A stretch of 8,211 bases of DNA from Conexibacter sp. (GCA_025964055.1 JAOPZP010000485.1:1-8211), one strand, 5' to 3'; shown: positions 1 through 5,347, numbered from the stretch's first letter. Translations and numbers: made by a program. Notes: generated from the letters alone by a model not told the origin.

Positions 1-152
1 GCGGCCCGGCGCTGCAGCAGGACGCCGTCGGCCCGCACGACCCAGAGGTGGAAGGCCAGGTGCCAGTCGCCGTCGCGGTGGACGTCGGCGCGGCGCTTGG
101 TCCCGACGTGCCGGCCGTGCTCGTCGAAGACATCGAGGAGCTCATCGTCCAT
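1..152 (-). CDS. Nudix hydrolase, N-terminal part (cut by window edge)
   Basis: This is the first 50 codons of a minus-strand gene that runs off the left edge. The translation begins MDDELLDVFDEHGRHVGTKR and continues through a DWHLAFHLWVV stretch to LLQRRA. This is the usual opening of Nudix hydrolases of the isopentenyl-diphosphate isomerase-like (YfcD-like) type, where an N-terminal strand pair leads into the His-Leu-Trp core strand. The Nudix box (GX5EX7REUXEEXGU) with the metal-binding glutamates lies outside the window, so activity and substrate cannot be judged. The ATG at 152 is supported by a TAGGAT box 9 bases upstream on the same strand, which implies an almost leaderless mRNA. The gene follows lgt on the same strand after about 120 bases, but probably has its own promoter. 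Family assignment is fairly secure; the substrate is unknown. Confidence 0.8.
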   Translation of the reverse strand, partial: MDDELLDVFDEHGRHVGTKRRADVHRDGDWHLAFHLWVVRADGVLLQRRA

Positions 153-161
153 CGGTCCCGG

Positions 162-167
162 ATCCTA
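162..167 (-). promoter_or_regulatory. -10 box (TAGGAT) of the Nudix gene
   Basis: TAGGAT on the minus strand lies 9 bases before the ATG at 152. It fits the TAnnnT pattern seen before most genes in this window and would place the transcription start within a few bases of the start codon. I see no good -35 box and no Shine-Dalgarno sequence. Confidence 0.5.
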
Positions 168-271
168 GTGCGGGCCTCGCGCCGCCTGCGCGCGCAGCCG
201 CGCTGCACGCTCGTCGACCACGGACCGCGCACGCGCCGCGCGCGAACGCGACGTGGTGCAGCCCCGCGCGT

Positions 272-1081
272 CTAGACGGGGTGGAGCTGGCCGGGCGGGC
301 CGACGCGACCGACCGAGCGGCGCTCGGCCTCGGGCAGCATCAGGCCGCCGTGGCGGCGCAGGACGATGGCGATCCAGATGACGCCGGCGAGGAACATCGA
401 GCCGGCCTCGAGCTGCGCGGCCGTCAACCCCAGAAGGACGTCCTGGTTGCGACGCAGGAACTCGACCAGGAACCGCTCCAGGCCGCTGCCCACGAGGTAC
501 AGCCCGAACAGCACGCCGGGGCGCACGCGATCGCGCAGCTGCCACAGCGCGAAGGCCAGCAGCCCCATCGTCAGCGTCTCGTAGATCGGCGTGGGGTGGA
601 CGGTCTCGCCGGGCGCGGTCGGCACCGTGCCATGCGGATAGCCCATCGCCCACGGGCCGTTCCACGCCTTGCCGTAGTCGCCGTCGCCGGAGACCTGGCA
701 GCCGATGCGCCCGATGGCGTACCCGAGCGCGAGGCACGGGCCGGCCAGGTCGAGCAGCGCGAGCGAGATGAAGTCCTTGCGCTTGGCCCAGAGCAGCACG
801 GCCACGACGCCGCCGAGCAGGCCGCCGTACCAGATGAGCCCCGAGCCGCCGAAGACGTCGCCGAGGCTCAAGCTGTCGTGGTTCTGGAGCAGGTAGTAGC
901 CGCGCGCGCCGATCAGTCCGCCGACCAGCGCGACGGTGACCATCTCGTAGGCCCAGTCCGACGGCTTGCCGAGCTCCTTCAGACGGCGCCCGGCCAGCAG
1001 GCCCCAGGCCGCGAAGTTGAGGGCGAAGAAGAGGCCGAAGGTCTTGATCGACAGGCCGAGGACGTGGATCTCGGGCTTCAC
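272..1081 (-). CDS. lgt: Prolipoprotein diacylglyceryl transferase
   Basis: This inner-membrane enzyme transfers diacylglyceryl from phosphatidylglycerol to the lipobox cysteine of prolipoproteins, the first step of lipoprotein maturation. The 269-residue product (GTG start, VKPEIHVLGL) has a normal family length. It has several membrane segments and these conserved blocks: GGLIGARGYYLL (54-65), GLIWYGGLLGG (81-91), GRIGCQVSGDGDYG (124-137), HPTPIYE (162-168) and LERFLVEFLRRNQ (201-213). Arg125 and Arg203 should correspond to the essential arginines of E. coli Lgt (R143, R239). Two sites differ from E. coli: Tyr86 stands where H103 would be, and Cys128 where N146 would be; I believe both variants occur in other bacterial Lgt proteins. 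The frame stays open upstream to 1180, but GTG at 1081 is preferred. A TAGAGT box sits 7 bases before it, and the residues further upstream are low-complexity and would lie across the divergent promoter. Confidence 0.93.
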   Translation of the reverse strand: MKPEIHVLGLSIKTFGLFFALNFAAWGLLAGRRLKELGKPSDWAYEMVTVALVGGLIGARGYYLLQNHDSLSLGDVFGGSGLIWYGGLLGGVVAVLLWAKRKDFISLALLDLAGPCLALGYAIGRIGCQVSGDGDYGKAWNGPWAMGYPHGTVPTAPGETVHPTPIYETLTMGLLAFALWQLRDRVRPGVLFGLYLVGSGLERFLVEFLRRNQDVLLGLTAAQLEAGSMFLAGVIWIAIVLRRHGGLMLPEAERRSVGRVGPPGQLHPV

Positions 1082-1088
1082 CCCGCCC

Positions 1089-1094
1089 ACTCTA
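1089..1094 (-). promoter_or_regulatory. -10 box (TAGAGT) of lgt
   Basis: TAGAGT on the minus strand is followed by 7 bases (GGGCGGG) and the GTG start of lgt. This is the leaderless spacing found elsewhere in the window. It overlaps the plus-strand -10 box of the MFS gene by two bases (1093-1094). No -35 box resembling TTGACA lies 16-18 bases further upstream. Confidence 0.5.
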
Positions 1095-1098
1095 GGGT
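1093..1098 (+). promoter_or_regulatory. -10 box (TAGGGT) of the MFS transporter gene
   Basis: TAGGGT lies 24 bases before the GTG at 1123. A start about 7 bases downstream would give a short leader of about 17 bases, so this gene would not be strictly leaderless. The box overlaps the lgt -10 box on the other strand. No clear -35 box or Shine-Dalgarno sequence is visible. Confidence 0.4.
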
Positions 1099-1122
1099 GG
1101 GCGGGTACCGTGGCGGGCCGCC

Positions 1123-2418
1123 GTGCCTCCTCGCCTGCTCTCCCGCATCGCCGTCGACCTCGCTCCGCTGCGAAGCTCACGCGACCTGCGGCTGCTGATC
1201 GGCGGCGAGCTGATCACCGGCCTGGGCACGCAGGCCGCGCTGGTCGCGCTGCCCTACCAGCTGTACGTCGAGACCAAGTCGGCGTTCCTCACGGGCCTGC
1301 TTGGCGCGGTCGAGCTGGTGCCGCTCATGGCGATGGCGCTGCTCGGCGGCGCGCTCGCCGACCGGCACGACCGTCGCCGGCTCCTGCTGCTGGACCAGAT
1401 CGGGCTCGTCGTCGGCGCCGGCGCCCTGGCGGCCCTCGCCTTCGCCGGATCGCCGCCGATCTGGCTGCTGTACGTCCTGGGCGCGATGATGGCCGGCTTC
1501 GGCGCGGTGCAGAGCGTGACGTCGGCGTCGATCGTCCCCAACCTCGTCGCCCCCGAGCAGCTGCGCTCGGCGCTGGCGCTCAACTTCGGGCTCAGCACGC
1601 TGACGATGGTCATCGGCCCGGCGATCGGCGGCCTGCTCATCAGCGCCCTGGGCCTGGGATCCGCGTACCTGATCGACGCCGTGAGCTGCCTGGCGATCGT
1701 CGGGGCGGTGTGGGCGATGGCGCCGCAGCCCCCGCGTGGCGCGATCGCCGAGCCCGAGGCCGTGCTGCGCTCGATCGCCGAGGGCCTGCGCTTCGTGCGC
1801 GGCAACCGGGCGCTGATGGGCTCGTTCGCGATCGACCTGGTGGCCATGACGTTCGGGATGCCGCGCGCGCTGTTCCCGGTGCTCGCGGTCAGCGTCTTCG
1901 GCGCGGGCGCGGCCGGGACCGGCCTGCTCTACGCCGCGGTGGCGGCGGGCGCCACGGTCGCCGCGCTCACCACCGGCTGGCTCGCCCACGCCCGCCGGCT
2001 CGGCCGGATCGTGATCGTCGCGGTCGTGGCCTGGGGTGCGGCGATCGCGCTGGCGGGCCTGGCCGGCTCGCTCTGGATCGCCGCCGCGCTGCTCGCGCTG
2101 GCCGGCGCGGCCGACAGCATCAGCGCCGTCTGCCGCTCGACGATCAACCAGTCCGTGACGCCCGACCACCTGCGCGGGCGCATGTCGTCGGTGTTCTCGC
2201 TCGTGGTGACCAGCGGCCCGCGCCTGGGCGACGTGGAGTCCGGCTCGGTCGCCGCGCTGGCCGGCGTGCGGTTCTCGATCGTCTCCGGCGGCCTGGCGTG
2301 CATCGCGGGCGTGGGGCTGATCATGCTCGCCTTCCCGGCGCTGCTGCGCTACGACGCCGACGCGGTGATCGGCACGGCGGCCGGCCCCGCGCCGGAGTCC
2401 GAGCCCGCGGCGGTCTGA
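1123..2418 (+). CDS. MFS transporter (MFS_3-like exporter)
   Basis: This is a 431-residue cytoplasmic-membrane secondary transporter of the major facilitator superfamily, probably a drug or metabolite exporter driven by proton motive force. The N-terminus LAPLRSSRDLRLLIGGEL (13-30) is typical of the MFS_3/EntS-like group, and helix 1 follows. The loop between helices 2 and 3 has motif A, GGALADRHDRRRL (75-87). The second half carries TPDHLRGRMSSV (346-357) and a GPRLGDVESG block (365-374), which I recognise from actinobacterial members. Hydrophobic stretches along the whole length are consistent with about 12 helices, with a hydrophilic centre (about 200-230). GTG at 1123 is the first possible start after an in-frame TAG at 1093. 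The gene is divergent from lgt and is followed, after 29 bases, by ohr. The substrate cannot be predicted, and no regulator gene is adjacent. Confidence 0.9.
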   Translation: MPPRLLSRIAVDLAPLRSSRDLRLLIGGELITGLGTQAALVALPYQLYVETKSAFLTGLLGAVELVPLMAMALLGGALADRHDRRRLLLLDQIGLVVGAGALAALAFAGSPPIWLLYVLGAMMAGFGAVQSVTSASIVPNLVAPEQLRSALALNFGLSTLTMVIGPAIGGLLISALGLGSAYLIDAVSCLAIVGAVWAMAPQPPRGAIAEPEAVLRSIAEGLRFVRGNRALMGSFAIDLVAMTFGMPRALFPVLAVSVFGAGAAGTGLLYAAVAAGATVAALTTGWLAHARRLGRIVIVAVVAWGAAIALAGLAGSLWIAAALLALAGAADSISAVCRSTINQSVTPDHLRGRMSSVFSLVVTSGPRLGDVESGSVAALAGVRFSIVSGGLACIAGVGLIMLAFPALLRYDADAVIGTAAGPAPESEPAAV

Positions 2419-2434
2419 CGCCTGACGCCCCCGC

Positions 2435-2440
2435 TATCGT
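2435..2440 (+). promoter_or_regulatory. -10 box (TATCGT) of ohr
   Basis: TATCGT is followed by 7 bases and the ohr ATG at 2448, predicting a leaderless mRNA. It lies in the short gap after the MFS stop codon, so ohr probably has its own promoter even though the gap is only 29 bases. Confidence 0.5.
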
Positions 2441-2447
2441 CGAGCGC

Positions 2448-2885
2448 ATGGCGAAGACCCTCTACACGGCATCGGCCCACGTCACCGGCGGACGGGCCGA
2501 CGGCCACGGCAAGACCAGCGACGACGCGCTGGAGGTCGACCTGCGCCTGCCACCCGAGATGGGCGGCCAGGGCGGCGGGACCAACCCGGAGCAGCTGTTC
2601 GCGGTCGGCTACGCGGCCTGCTTCGAGGGAGCGCTGGGCGCGGTCGCGCGCCGTGCGAAGGTCGACACCGAGGAGGTGTCGATCGAGTCCGAGGTCTCGC
2701 TGCACCCCAACGAGAGCCGCGGCTTCGAGCTCTCCGTGGTCCTCGCCGTCACGATGCCCGGCGTCGACGACGCCCAGGCGGTCGAGCTGGTCAAGGCCGC
2801 TCACCAGGTCTGCCCCTACTCCAACGCGACGCGCGGGAACATCCCCGTGACGCTCACCGCCAATGGGCAGCCCGTCGAGGACTGA
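2448..2885 (+). CDS. ohr: Organic hydroperoxide resistance protein (OsmC/Ohr family)
   Basis: Ohr is a cytoplasmic thiol peroxidase that reduces organic and fatty-acid hydroperoxides and is usually recycled by lipoylated proteins. The 145-residue product is the usual family length. It opens with MAKTLYTASAHVTGGRADG. All key residues are visible: the peroxidatic cysteine Cys58 in GYAACFEGA, the resolving cysteine Cys122 in VCPYSNATRGNI, Arg16 in GGRADGH and Glu48 in NPEQLFA. The Ohr-type pattern (VCPYSNATRGN) separates it from plain OsmC. The ATG at 2448 is set by the TATCGT box 7 bases before it. No ohrR (MarR-type) regulator lies next to it in the window, although OhrR is often a neighbour. 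Its 3' end overlaps the start of a small unknown gene by 23 bases. Confidence 0.95.
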   Translation: MAKTLYTASAHVTGGRADGHGKTSDDALEVDLRLPPEMGGQGGGTNPEQLFAVGYAACFEGALGAVARRAKVDTEEVSIESEVSLHPNESRGFELSVVLAVTMPGVDDAQAVELVKAAHQVCPYSNATRGNIPVTLTANGQPVED

Positions 2886-3096
2886 GCCCGACGGCGCGCC
2901 GGCGCCCGGGACCGTCGACCCCTGCGCGTCCGGGGTCTGCGGCACCGAGGTCCCGCCGCTGGTCGGCTCGGTGCTGACCGGCACCGGGCTCACGCTCGCC
3001 CAGGCCGCCGCGGCGCTGGAGCGCGGCGAGTCACCCGCGCTCACCGACGTGCAGCACCGGATCGTCGAGCGCTACGCGCTCGAGGGCGGGGTCTGA
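2863..3096 (+). CDS. Small protein of unknown function downstream of ohr
   Basis: A 77-residue unknown protein begins at an ATG inside the last 23 bases of ohr, in another frame. The first 20 residues are Pro/Gly/Ala-rich and probably disordered. CASGVCG (21-27) then gives a Cys-X4-Cys pair (Cys21, Cys26). Residues 44-77 look helical and folded (LTLAQAAAALERGESPALTDVQHRIVERYALEGG, split here for reading as LTLAQAAAALERG then ESPALTDVQHRIVERYALE). Third codon positions are nearly all G or C after the overlap, which supports real coding. No Shine-Dalgarno or TAnnnT box precedes the ATG, so translation would depend on coupling to ohr. The overlap suggests co-expression with the peroxidase; a role in thiol or metal chemistry is only a guess from the cysteine pair. 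Confidence 0.6.
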   Translation: MGSPSRTEPDGAPAPGTVDPCASGVCGTEVPPLVGSVLTGTGLTLAQAAAALERGESPALTDVQHRIVERYALEGGV

Positions 3097-3111
3097 AGGC
3101 TTTCGTGCCGC

Positions 3112-3128
3112 GGGCGCGAGTGGCGCCC
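3112..3128. terminator. Possible hairpin between convergent small genes
   Basis: GGGCGC (3112-3117) and GCGCCC (3123-3128) can form a 6-bp stem with a 5-base loop, between the plus-strand gene ending at 3096 and the minus-strand gene ending at 3150. There is no T-run on either side. The position suits a bidirectional terminator, but in DNA this GC-rich short hairpins are common by chance. Confidence 0.3.
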
Positions 3129-3149
3129 AGCGCGGGGGCGCGCCGAGCC

Positions 3150-3365
3150 CTACTGCTCCGCCCCATCGCCGCCCCCGCCGCCCCCGCCGCCCGGCGGCGA
3201 CACCGTCGCCTCGTGCAACGGGGGCCGGCCGGTGTACCAGTAGGTGAAGTGGTCGACGCGTGAGCCGTCGGGCAGGCCGGAGAGCGCGAGGTCGACGCGG
3301 CGGGCCAACGAGTCCTCGTCCTGGTCGATGATCCGCACCACCCTCGGGACCTCACCGTCGCTCAT
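3150..3365 (-). CDS. Small protein of unknown function with polyglycine tail
   Basis: A 71-residue minus-strand protein. Residues 7-55 look like a small folded domain: PRVVRIIDQDEDSLARRV (7-24) suggests a strand followed by a helix, and VDHFTYWYTGRPPLHEA (37-53) an aromatic strand. The rest is PP, eight consecutive glycines (59-66) and DGAEQ. The start is well supported: a TACCGT box lies 6 bases before the ATG, with GTGACG 17 bases further upstream as a plausible -35 box. The layout (short protein, I-x-D acidic start, central helix, final strand) faintly recalls the small Cse60-like sporulation proteins, but I cannot claim homology. It converges on the 77-residue gene and diverges from the gene at 3472. 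Confidence 0.7.
   Translation of the reverse strand: MSDGEVPRVVRIIDQDEDSLARRVDLALSGLPDGSRVDHFTYWYTGRPPLHEATVSPPGGGGGGGGDGAEQ
3168..3191. repeat. Short GC-only tandem repeat encoding Gly8
   Basis: A 9-base unit (GCCGCCCCC on the plus strand) is repeated about 2.7 times and encodes the eight glycines at the C-terminus of the 71-residue protein. Being in phase with the codons, gain or loss of a whole unit would only change the number of glycines by three. Confidence 0.6.
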
Positions 3366-3371
3366 GGCGGC

Positions 3372-3400
3372 ACGGTAGACGCCGGTGGCTCCCCCGTCAC
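3372..3400 (-). promoter_or_regulatory. Promoter of the 71-residue gene (GTGACG - 17 - TACCGT)
   Basis: On the minus strand GTGACG (3395-3400) matches the TTGACA consensus at four of six positions. It is separated by exactly 17 bases from TACCGT (3372-3377), which lies 6 bases before the ATG at 3365. This is the only -10 box in the window that I could pair with a reasonable -35 box at standard spacing. The -35 lies within an 11-base palindrome, CCCGTCACGGG (3393-3403), that could be an operator. Confidence 0.5.
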
Positions 3401-3403
3401 GGG
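3393..3403. repeat. Palindrome CCCGTCACGGG in divergent intergenic region
   Basis: Five-base arms CCCGT and ACGGG surround a single C. It overlaps the -35 box of the 71-residue gene and lies about 55 bases upstream of the -10 box of the divergent gene at 3472, so a bound regulator could affect the first directly. It is short enough to be chance. Confidence 0.25.
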
Positions 3404-3458
3404 ATTTCCTCCTGCTGTCGAGCCACGTCCGACCGGCGGTCCAGCACCGCCGGCGGCG

Positions 3459-3464
3459 TACGCT
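3459..3464 (+). promoter_or_regulatory. -10 box (TACGCT) of the 114-residue beta-rich gene
   Basis: TACGCT is followed by 7 bases (GCAACGC) and a GTG at 3472. The spacing is that of the other leaderless genes here and is the main reason to choose 3472 over the earlier in-frame GTG at 3385. Confidence 0.5.
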
Positions 3465-3471
3465 GCAACGC

Positions 3472-3816
3472 GTGCTCGCCGACGCCGTGCCCTACACGGG
3501 CCACACGATCGACGGACGGCGCCTCACCGTCCAGGTGCGCGGCCGCGCCGTCGTCGGCGTCACCGCCACCGTCGCGCATTACCCGTGCGACACCTTCGGC
3601 GACGTCGGCCCGCTGCGCGTCCGCGAGACCGGCCGCGCGGCGATCGGACGCGACGGGAGCTTCCGCCTGACCGCGGGCGAGCCCGCCCAGCGCGTCACCC
3701 TCACGGGGCGCCTGCGTCGCACCGGGACCGTGGCCGGAACCCTGCGCGTCCAGGGCACGATCGCCACCGGCCAGCGCTGCGCATCGGCGACGCTGCGCTA
3801 CACCGCGCGTCGCTGA
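3472..3816 (+). CDS. Beta-rich protein of unknown function
   Basis: I do not recognise a named family. From GTG 3472 the product is 114 residues, beginning VLADAVPYTGHTIDG. Alternating short hydrophobic strands and basic or glycine turns (RLTVQVRGRAVVGVTATVA at 17-35; RVTLTGRLRRTGTVAGTLRV at 74-93) suggest an all-beta sandwich. Cys39 and Cys103 could form a disulfide. The pattern of an opening strand with YTG, a mid-protein cysteine, a GxF step and a final GxLR...C...Y/WTARR resembles small secreted or lipoprotein-attached domains that I recall from Thermoleophilia. Here, however, no signal peptide is present at 3472, nor in the upstream extension from GTG 3385, which is Arg-rich. It may therefore be cytoplasmic or a shortened relative. 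The start is supported by the TACGCT box 7 bases before it. Confidence 0.65.
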   Translation: MLADAVPYTGHTIDGRRLTVQVRGRAVVGVTATVAHYPCDTFGDVGPLRVRETGRAAIGRDGSFRLTAGEPAQRVTLTGRLRRTGTVAGTLRVQGTIATGQRCASATLRYTARR

Positions 3817-3831
3817 CCCGGCCCCGCGCAT

Positions 3832-3858
3832 TCAAGCTGCGCGCCCCCGGGCCGATCC
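3832..3858 (+). promoter_or_regulatory. Sigma-28 (FliA/WhiG)-like promoter of the HD-GYP gene
   Basis: TCAA (3832-3835), 15 bases, then GCCGATCC (3851-3858). The layout matches the sigma-28 consensus TAAA-N15-GCCGATAA at the -10 core GCCGAT, at spacing, and at three of four -35 bases. Transcription would start about 3864-3867, directly before the GTG at 3868. This is the one well-defined gene start here that lacks a nearby TAnnnT box. Confidence 0.5.
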
Positions 3859-3865
3859 TCCCGGG
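3846..3865. repeat. Paired CCCGGG sites around the -10 of the HD-GYP promoter
   Basis: CCCGGG occurs at 3846-3851 and 3860-3865, separated by 8 bases containing the CCGAT core. Each hexamer is itself a palindrome, so they form both a direct and an inverted repeat. It could be an operator pair, or simple GC-rich chance. Confidence 0.3.
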
Positions 3866-3867
3866 CA

Positions 3868-5286
3868 GTGGATCGCCTGCTGCGCAGTCGCCTGGGATCG
3901 AACCTGACGCTCATCGCGGCGAGCGCGGCGGTGCCCGCTGCCGCGATGCACTTCCTCATCAGCGAGGAGCACGCGCCCGTCAGCGCGACCCAGCACCTCT
4001 TCATCATGGCCGTCGGCTCGGCGATCGCCGCGCTGGCCAGCGGGACGCTCATGTGGGCCGGCTTCCGGCGCCGCGAGACGCGCGCCGTCGTCGCCGGCGG
4101 CGCGTTCGCGGCCATGACGCTCATCCTCGCCATCCACGGCCTCGCCACGCCCGGCGTGCTGATCGGGCCCAACGGCGTCGTCGCAGTCGCCGGCGGCCTG
4201 GCGCTGCCGGTCGGCGGCGCGATCCTCACCGTCGCGGCGCTCCCCGCGCTGCGCGGCCCGCGCCACCTGCGCACCGTCGCGCTCGCCCTCGTCGGCCTGT
4301 TGGGCTTCATCGCCGTGCTCGGCGCCACCGGCTTCGTCGACCCCGCCGCGGTCCCCGCCGTCCCCGGCTACGACTCGCCCGAGGCGATCGCGCTGCTGAT
4401 CGTCGGCACCGTCTTCTTCCTGATCGTCGCCTCGCGCGCGGTTCGCACCTTCGCGCTGACCCGGCGCACCGGCGACCTCGTCGTCGTGGTCGGCATCGTC
4501 TGGCTCGGCATGGCGCTCGTGCCCGTCCTCGTCCTGGACCCCTACACCTGGGTCTGGTGGACCGGCCACGCGCTCGAGCTGCTCGGCGTCGGCCTGGTCG
4601 GCGTGCCCGTCGCGCTCGACGTCCACCGCGGCCGCCCCTCGCATCCGCTGGTCGGTGACCTCCCCGCCGCCGAGCTGGTGGCCGAGGAGGAGGCGTTCCT
4701 CGGCGCGCGCGTCCGCGTGCTCATGACGCGCCTCGCCGCGAAGGACGCCTCCACCGAGGAGCACACCCGCCGCGTCGCGGAGTGGGCGGTCCGCATCGGC
4801 GAGGCTCTGGGCCTCTCGGCCGGCCGCCTGCACGACCTCGCCCTCGGCGGCCTGCTGCACGACATCGGCAAGCTCTCGATCCCCGACGCCATCCTCGGCA
4901 AGCCGGGCGCGCTGACCGACGTCGAGATGGACGTCATCCGCCGCCACCCGGTGCTCGGCGACGAGCTCCTGGTCGAGCTCGGCTACCCCGCGCAGATCCG
5001 CCGCGTCGTGCGCGGCCACCACGAGCGGCTCGACGGCACCGGCTACCCCGACGGCCGCGGCGGCGACGAGCTCGATCTCGAGACCCGCATCCTGGCGGTC
5101 GCCGACGTGTGGGACGCGCTCGTCTCCCCGCGCGTCTACCGCGGCGCCTGGAGCCCCGAGCGGGCGATGGCGCTGCTCGTCGCCGAGTCCGCGACCGCGT
5201 TCGACCCGCGCTGCGTGGACGCGCTGCGGGTGCTGACGGGCGTCACGCCCGCGGCGGCCGACGCGCCGCTGGCCGACGCCGCCTGA
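3868..5286 (+). CDS. Membrane-anchored HD-GYP domain protein (putative c-di-GMP phosphodiesterase)
   Basis: This 472-residue protein has two parts. Residues about 10-250 form seven or eight hydrophobic segments (for example 42-64, 75-95, 103-126, 135-155, 170-190, 203-223, 232-250), a membrane sensor region I cannot assign to a named family. Residues about 285-455 are an HD-GYP domain, expected in the cytoplasm and expected to hydrolyse cyclic di-GMP. Its metal and catalytic motifs are intact: His299 (EEHTRRVAEW), His331-Asp332 with Lys335 (LLHDIGKLSIPD), His360 (RRHP), HHERLDGTGYPDG (384-396, GYP at 392-394) and Asp413 (AVADVWDAL). Between the parts, 265-290 may be a signalling helix. Histidines 28, 43 and 90 (IHGLATPG) lie in or beside membrane segments and could bind a ligand. 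The GTG start fits the sigma-28-like promoter just upstream; no alternative start is as good. The gene stands alone between unrelated genes. Confidence 0.9.
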   Translation: MDRLLRSRLGSNLTLIAASAAVPAAAMHFLISEEHAPVSATQHLFIMAVGSAIAALASGTLMWAGFRRRETRAVVAGGAFAAMTLILAIHGLATPGVLIGPNGVVAVAGGLALPVGGAILTVAALPALRGPRHLRTVALALVGLLGFIAVLGATGFVDPAAVPAVPGYDSPEAIALLIVGTVFFLIVASRAVRTFALTRRTGDLVVVVGIVWLGMALVPVLVLDPYTWVWWTGHALELLGVGLVGVPVALDVHRGRPSHPLVGDLPAAELVAEEEAFLGARVRVLMTRLAAKDASTEEHTRRVAEWAVRIGEALGLSAGRLHDLALGGLLHDIGKLSIPDAILGKPGALTDVEMDVIRRHPVLGDELLVELGYPAQIRRVVRGHHERLDGTGYPDGRGGDELDLETRILAVADVWDALVSPRVYRGAWSPERAMALLVAESATAFDPRCVDALRVLTGVTPAAADAPLADAA

Positions 5287-5293
5287 GCGGCGA

Positions 5294-5310
5294 CCGGCGC
5301 CGATCGCCGG
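5294..5310. terminator. Possible hairpin after the HD-GYP gene
   Basis: CCGGCG (5294-5299) and CGCCGG (5305-5310) form a perfect 6-bp stem with a 5-base loop, starting 8 bases after the HD-GYP stop codon. There is no T-run. Position and perfect pairing favour a terminator, with the usual caution in GC-rich DNA. Confidence 0.35.
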
Positions 5311-5333
5311 ACAGAGACCCCGTTCGGCGGGCC

Positions 5334-5339
5334 TAGAAT
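5334..5339 (+). promoter_or_regulatory. -10 box (TAGAAT) of the glpD leader
   Basis: TAGAAT is the best match to TATAAT in the window. It lies 8 bases before an ATG at 5348 and 88 bases before the glpD ATG at 5428. It therefore predicts a leader of about 80 bases for glpD, unlike the leaderless genes around it. No convincing -35 box lies at 17-18 bases. Confidence 0.5.
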
Positions 5340-5347
5340 GGACGACG

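Larger units (their letters stand above)
1082..1105. repeat. 9-bp inverted repeat in the lgt/MFS divergent promoter
   Basis: CCCGCCCAC (1082-1090) is followed by a 6-base spacer (1091-1096) and its exact reverse complement GTGGGCGGG (1097-1105). The spacer contains CTAG. The element directly abuts the lgt GTG codon and contains the -10 boxes of both divergent genes. It could be a repressor operator, a symmetric promoter core, or, in a transcript crossing it, a hairpin. The sequence alone does not decide between these. Confidence 0.55.

Noticed and set aside
153..271. Possible small gene or terminator between lgt and the Nudix gene
   Set aside because: Only short CG-rich self-complementary runs are present, which are expected by chance here, and I see no convincing reading frame.
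1082..1180. N-terminal extension of lgt to an ATG at 1180
   Set aside because: The extra residues are Arg/Pro-rich and lie across the divergent promoter and the MFS start. The GTG at 1081 with TAGAGT 7 bases upstream fits better.
281..1198. A 305-codon plus-strand frame opposite lgt
   Set aside because: Its product is a Gln/Glu/Ala/Arg-rich shadow, while the minus strand shows clear Lgt motifs.
966..2885. A 639-codon plus-strand frame that would fuse an unknown protein to Ohr
   Set aside because: Only the last 145 codons (ohr) look like protein. The earlier part is Arg/Ala/Gly-rich, overlaps the MFS gene in another frame and antisense lgt, and the ohr start has its own promoter.
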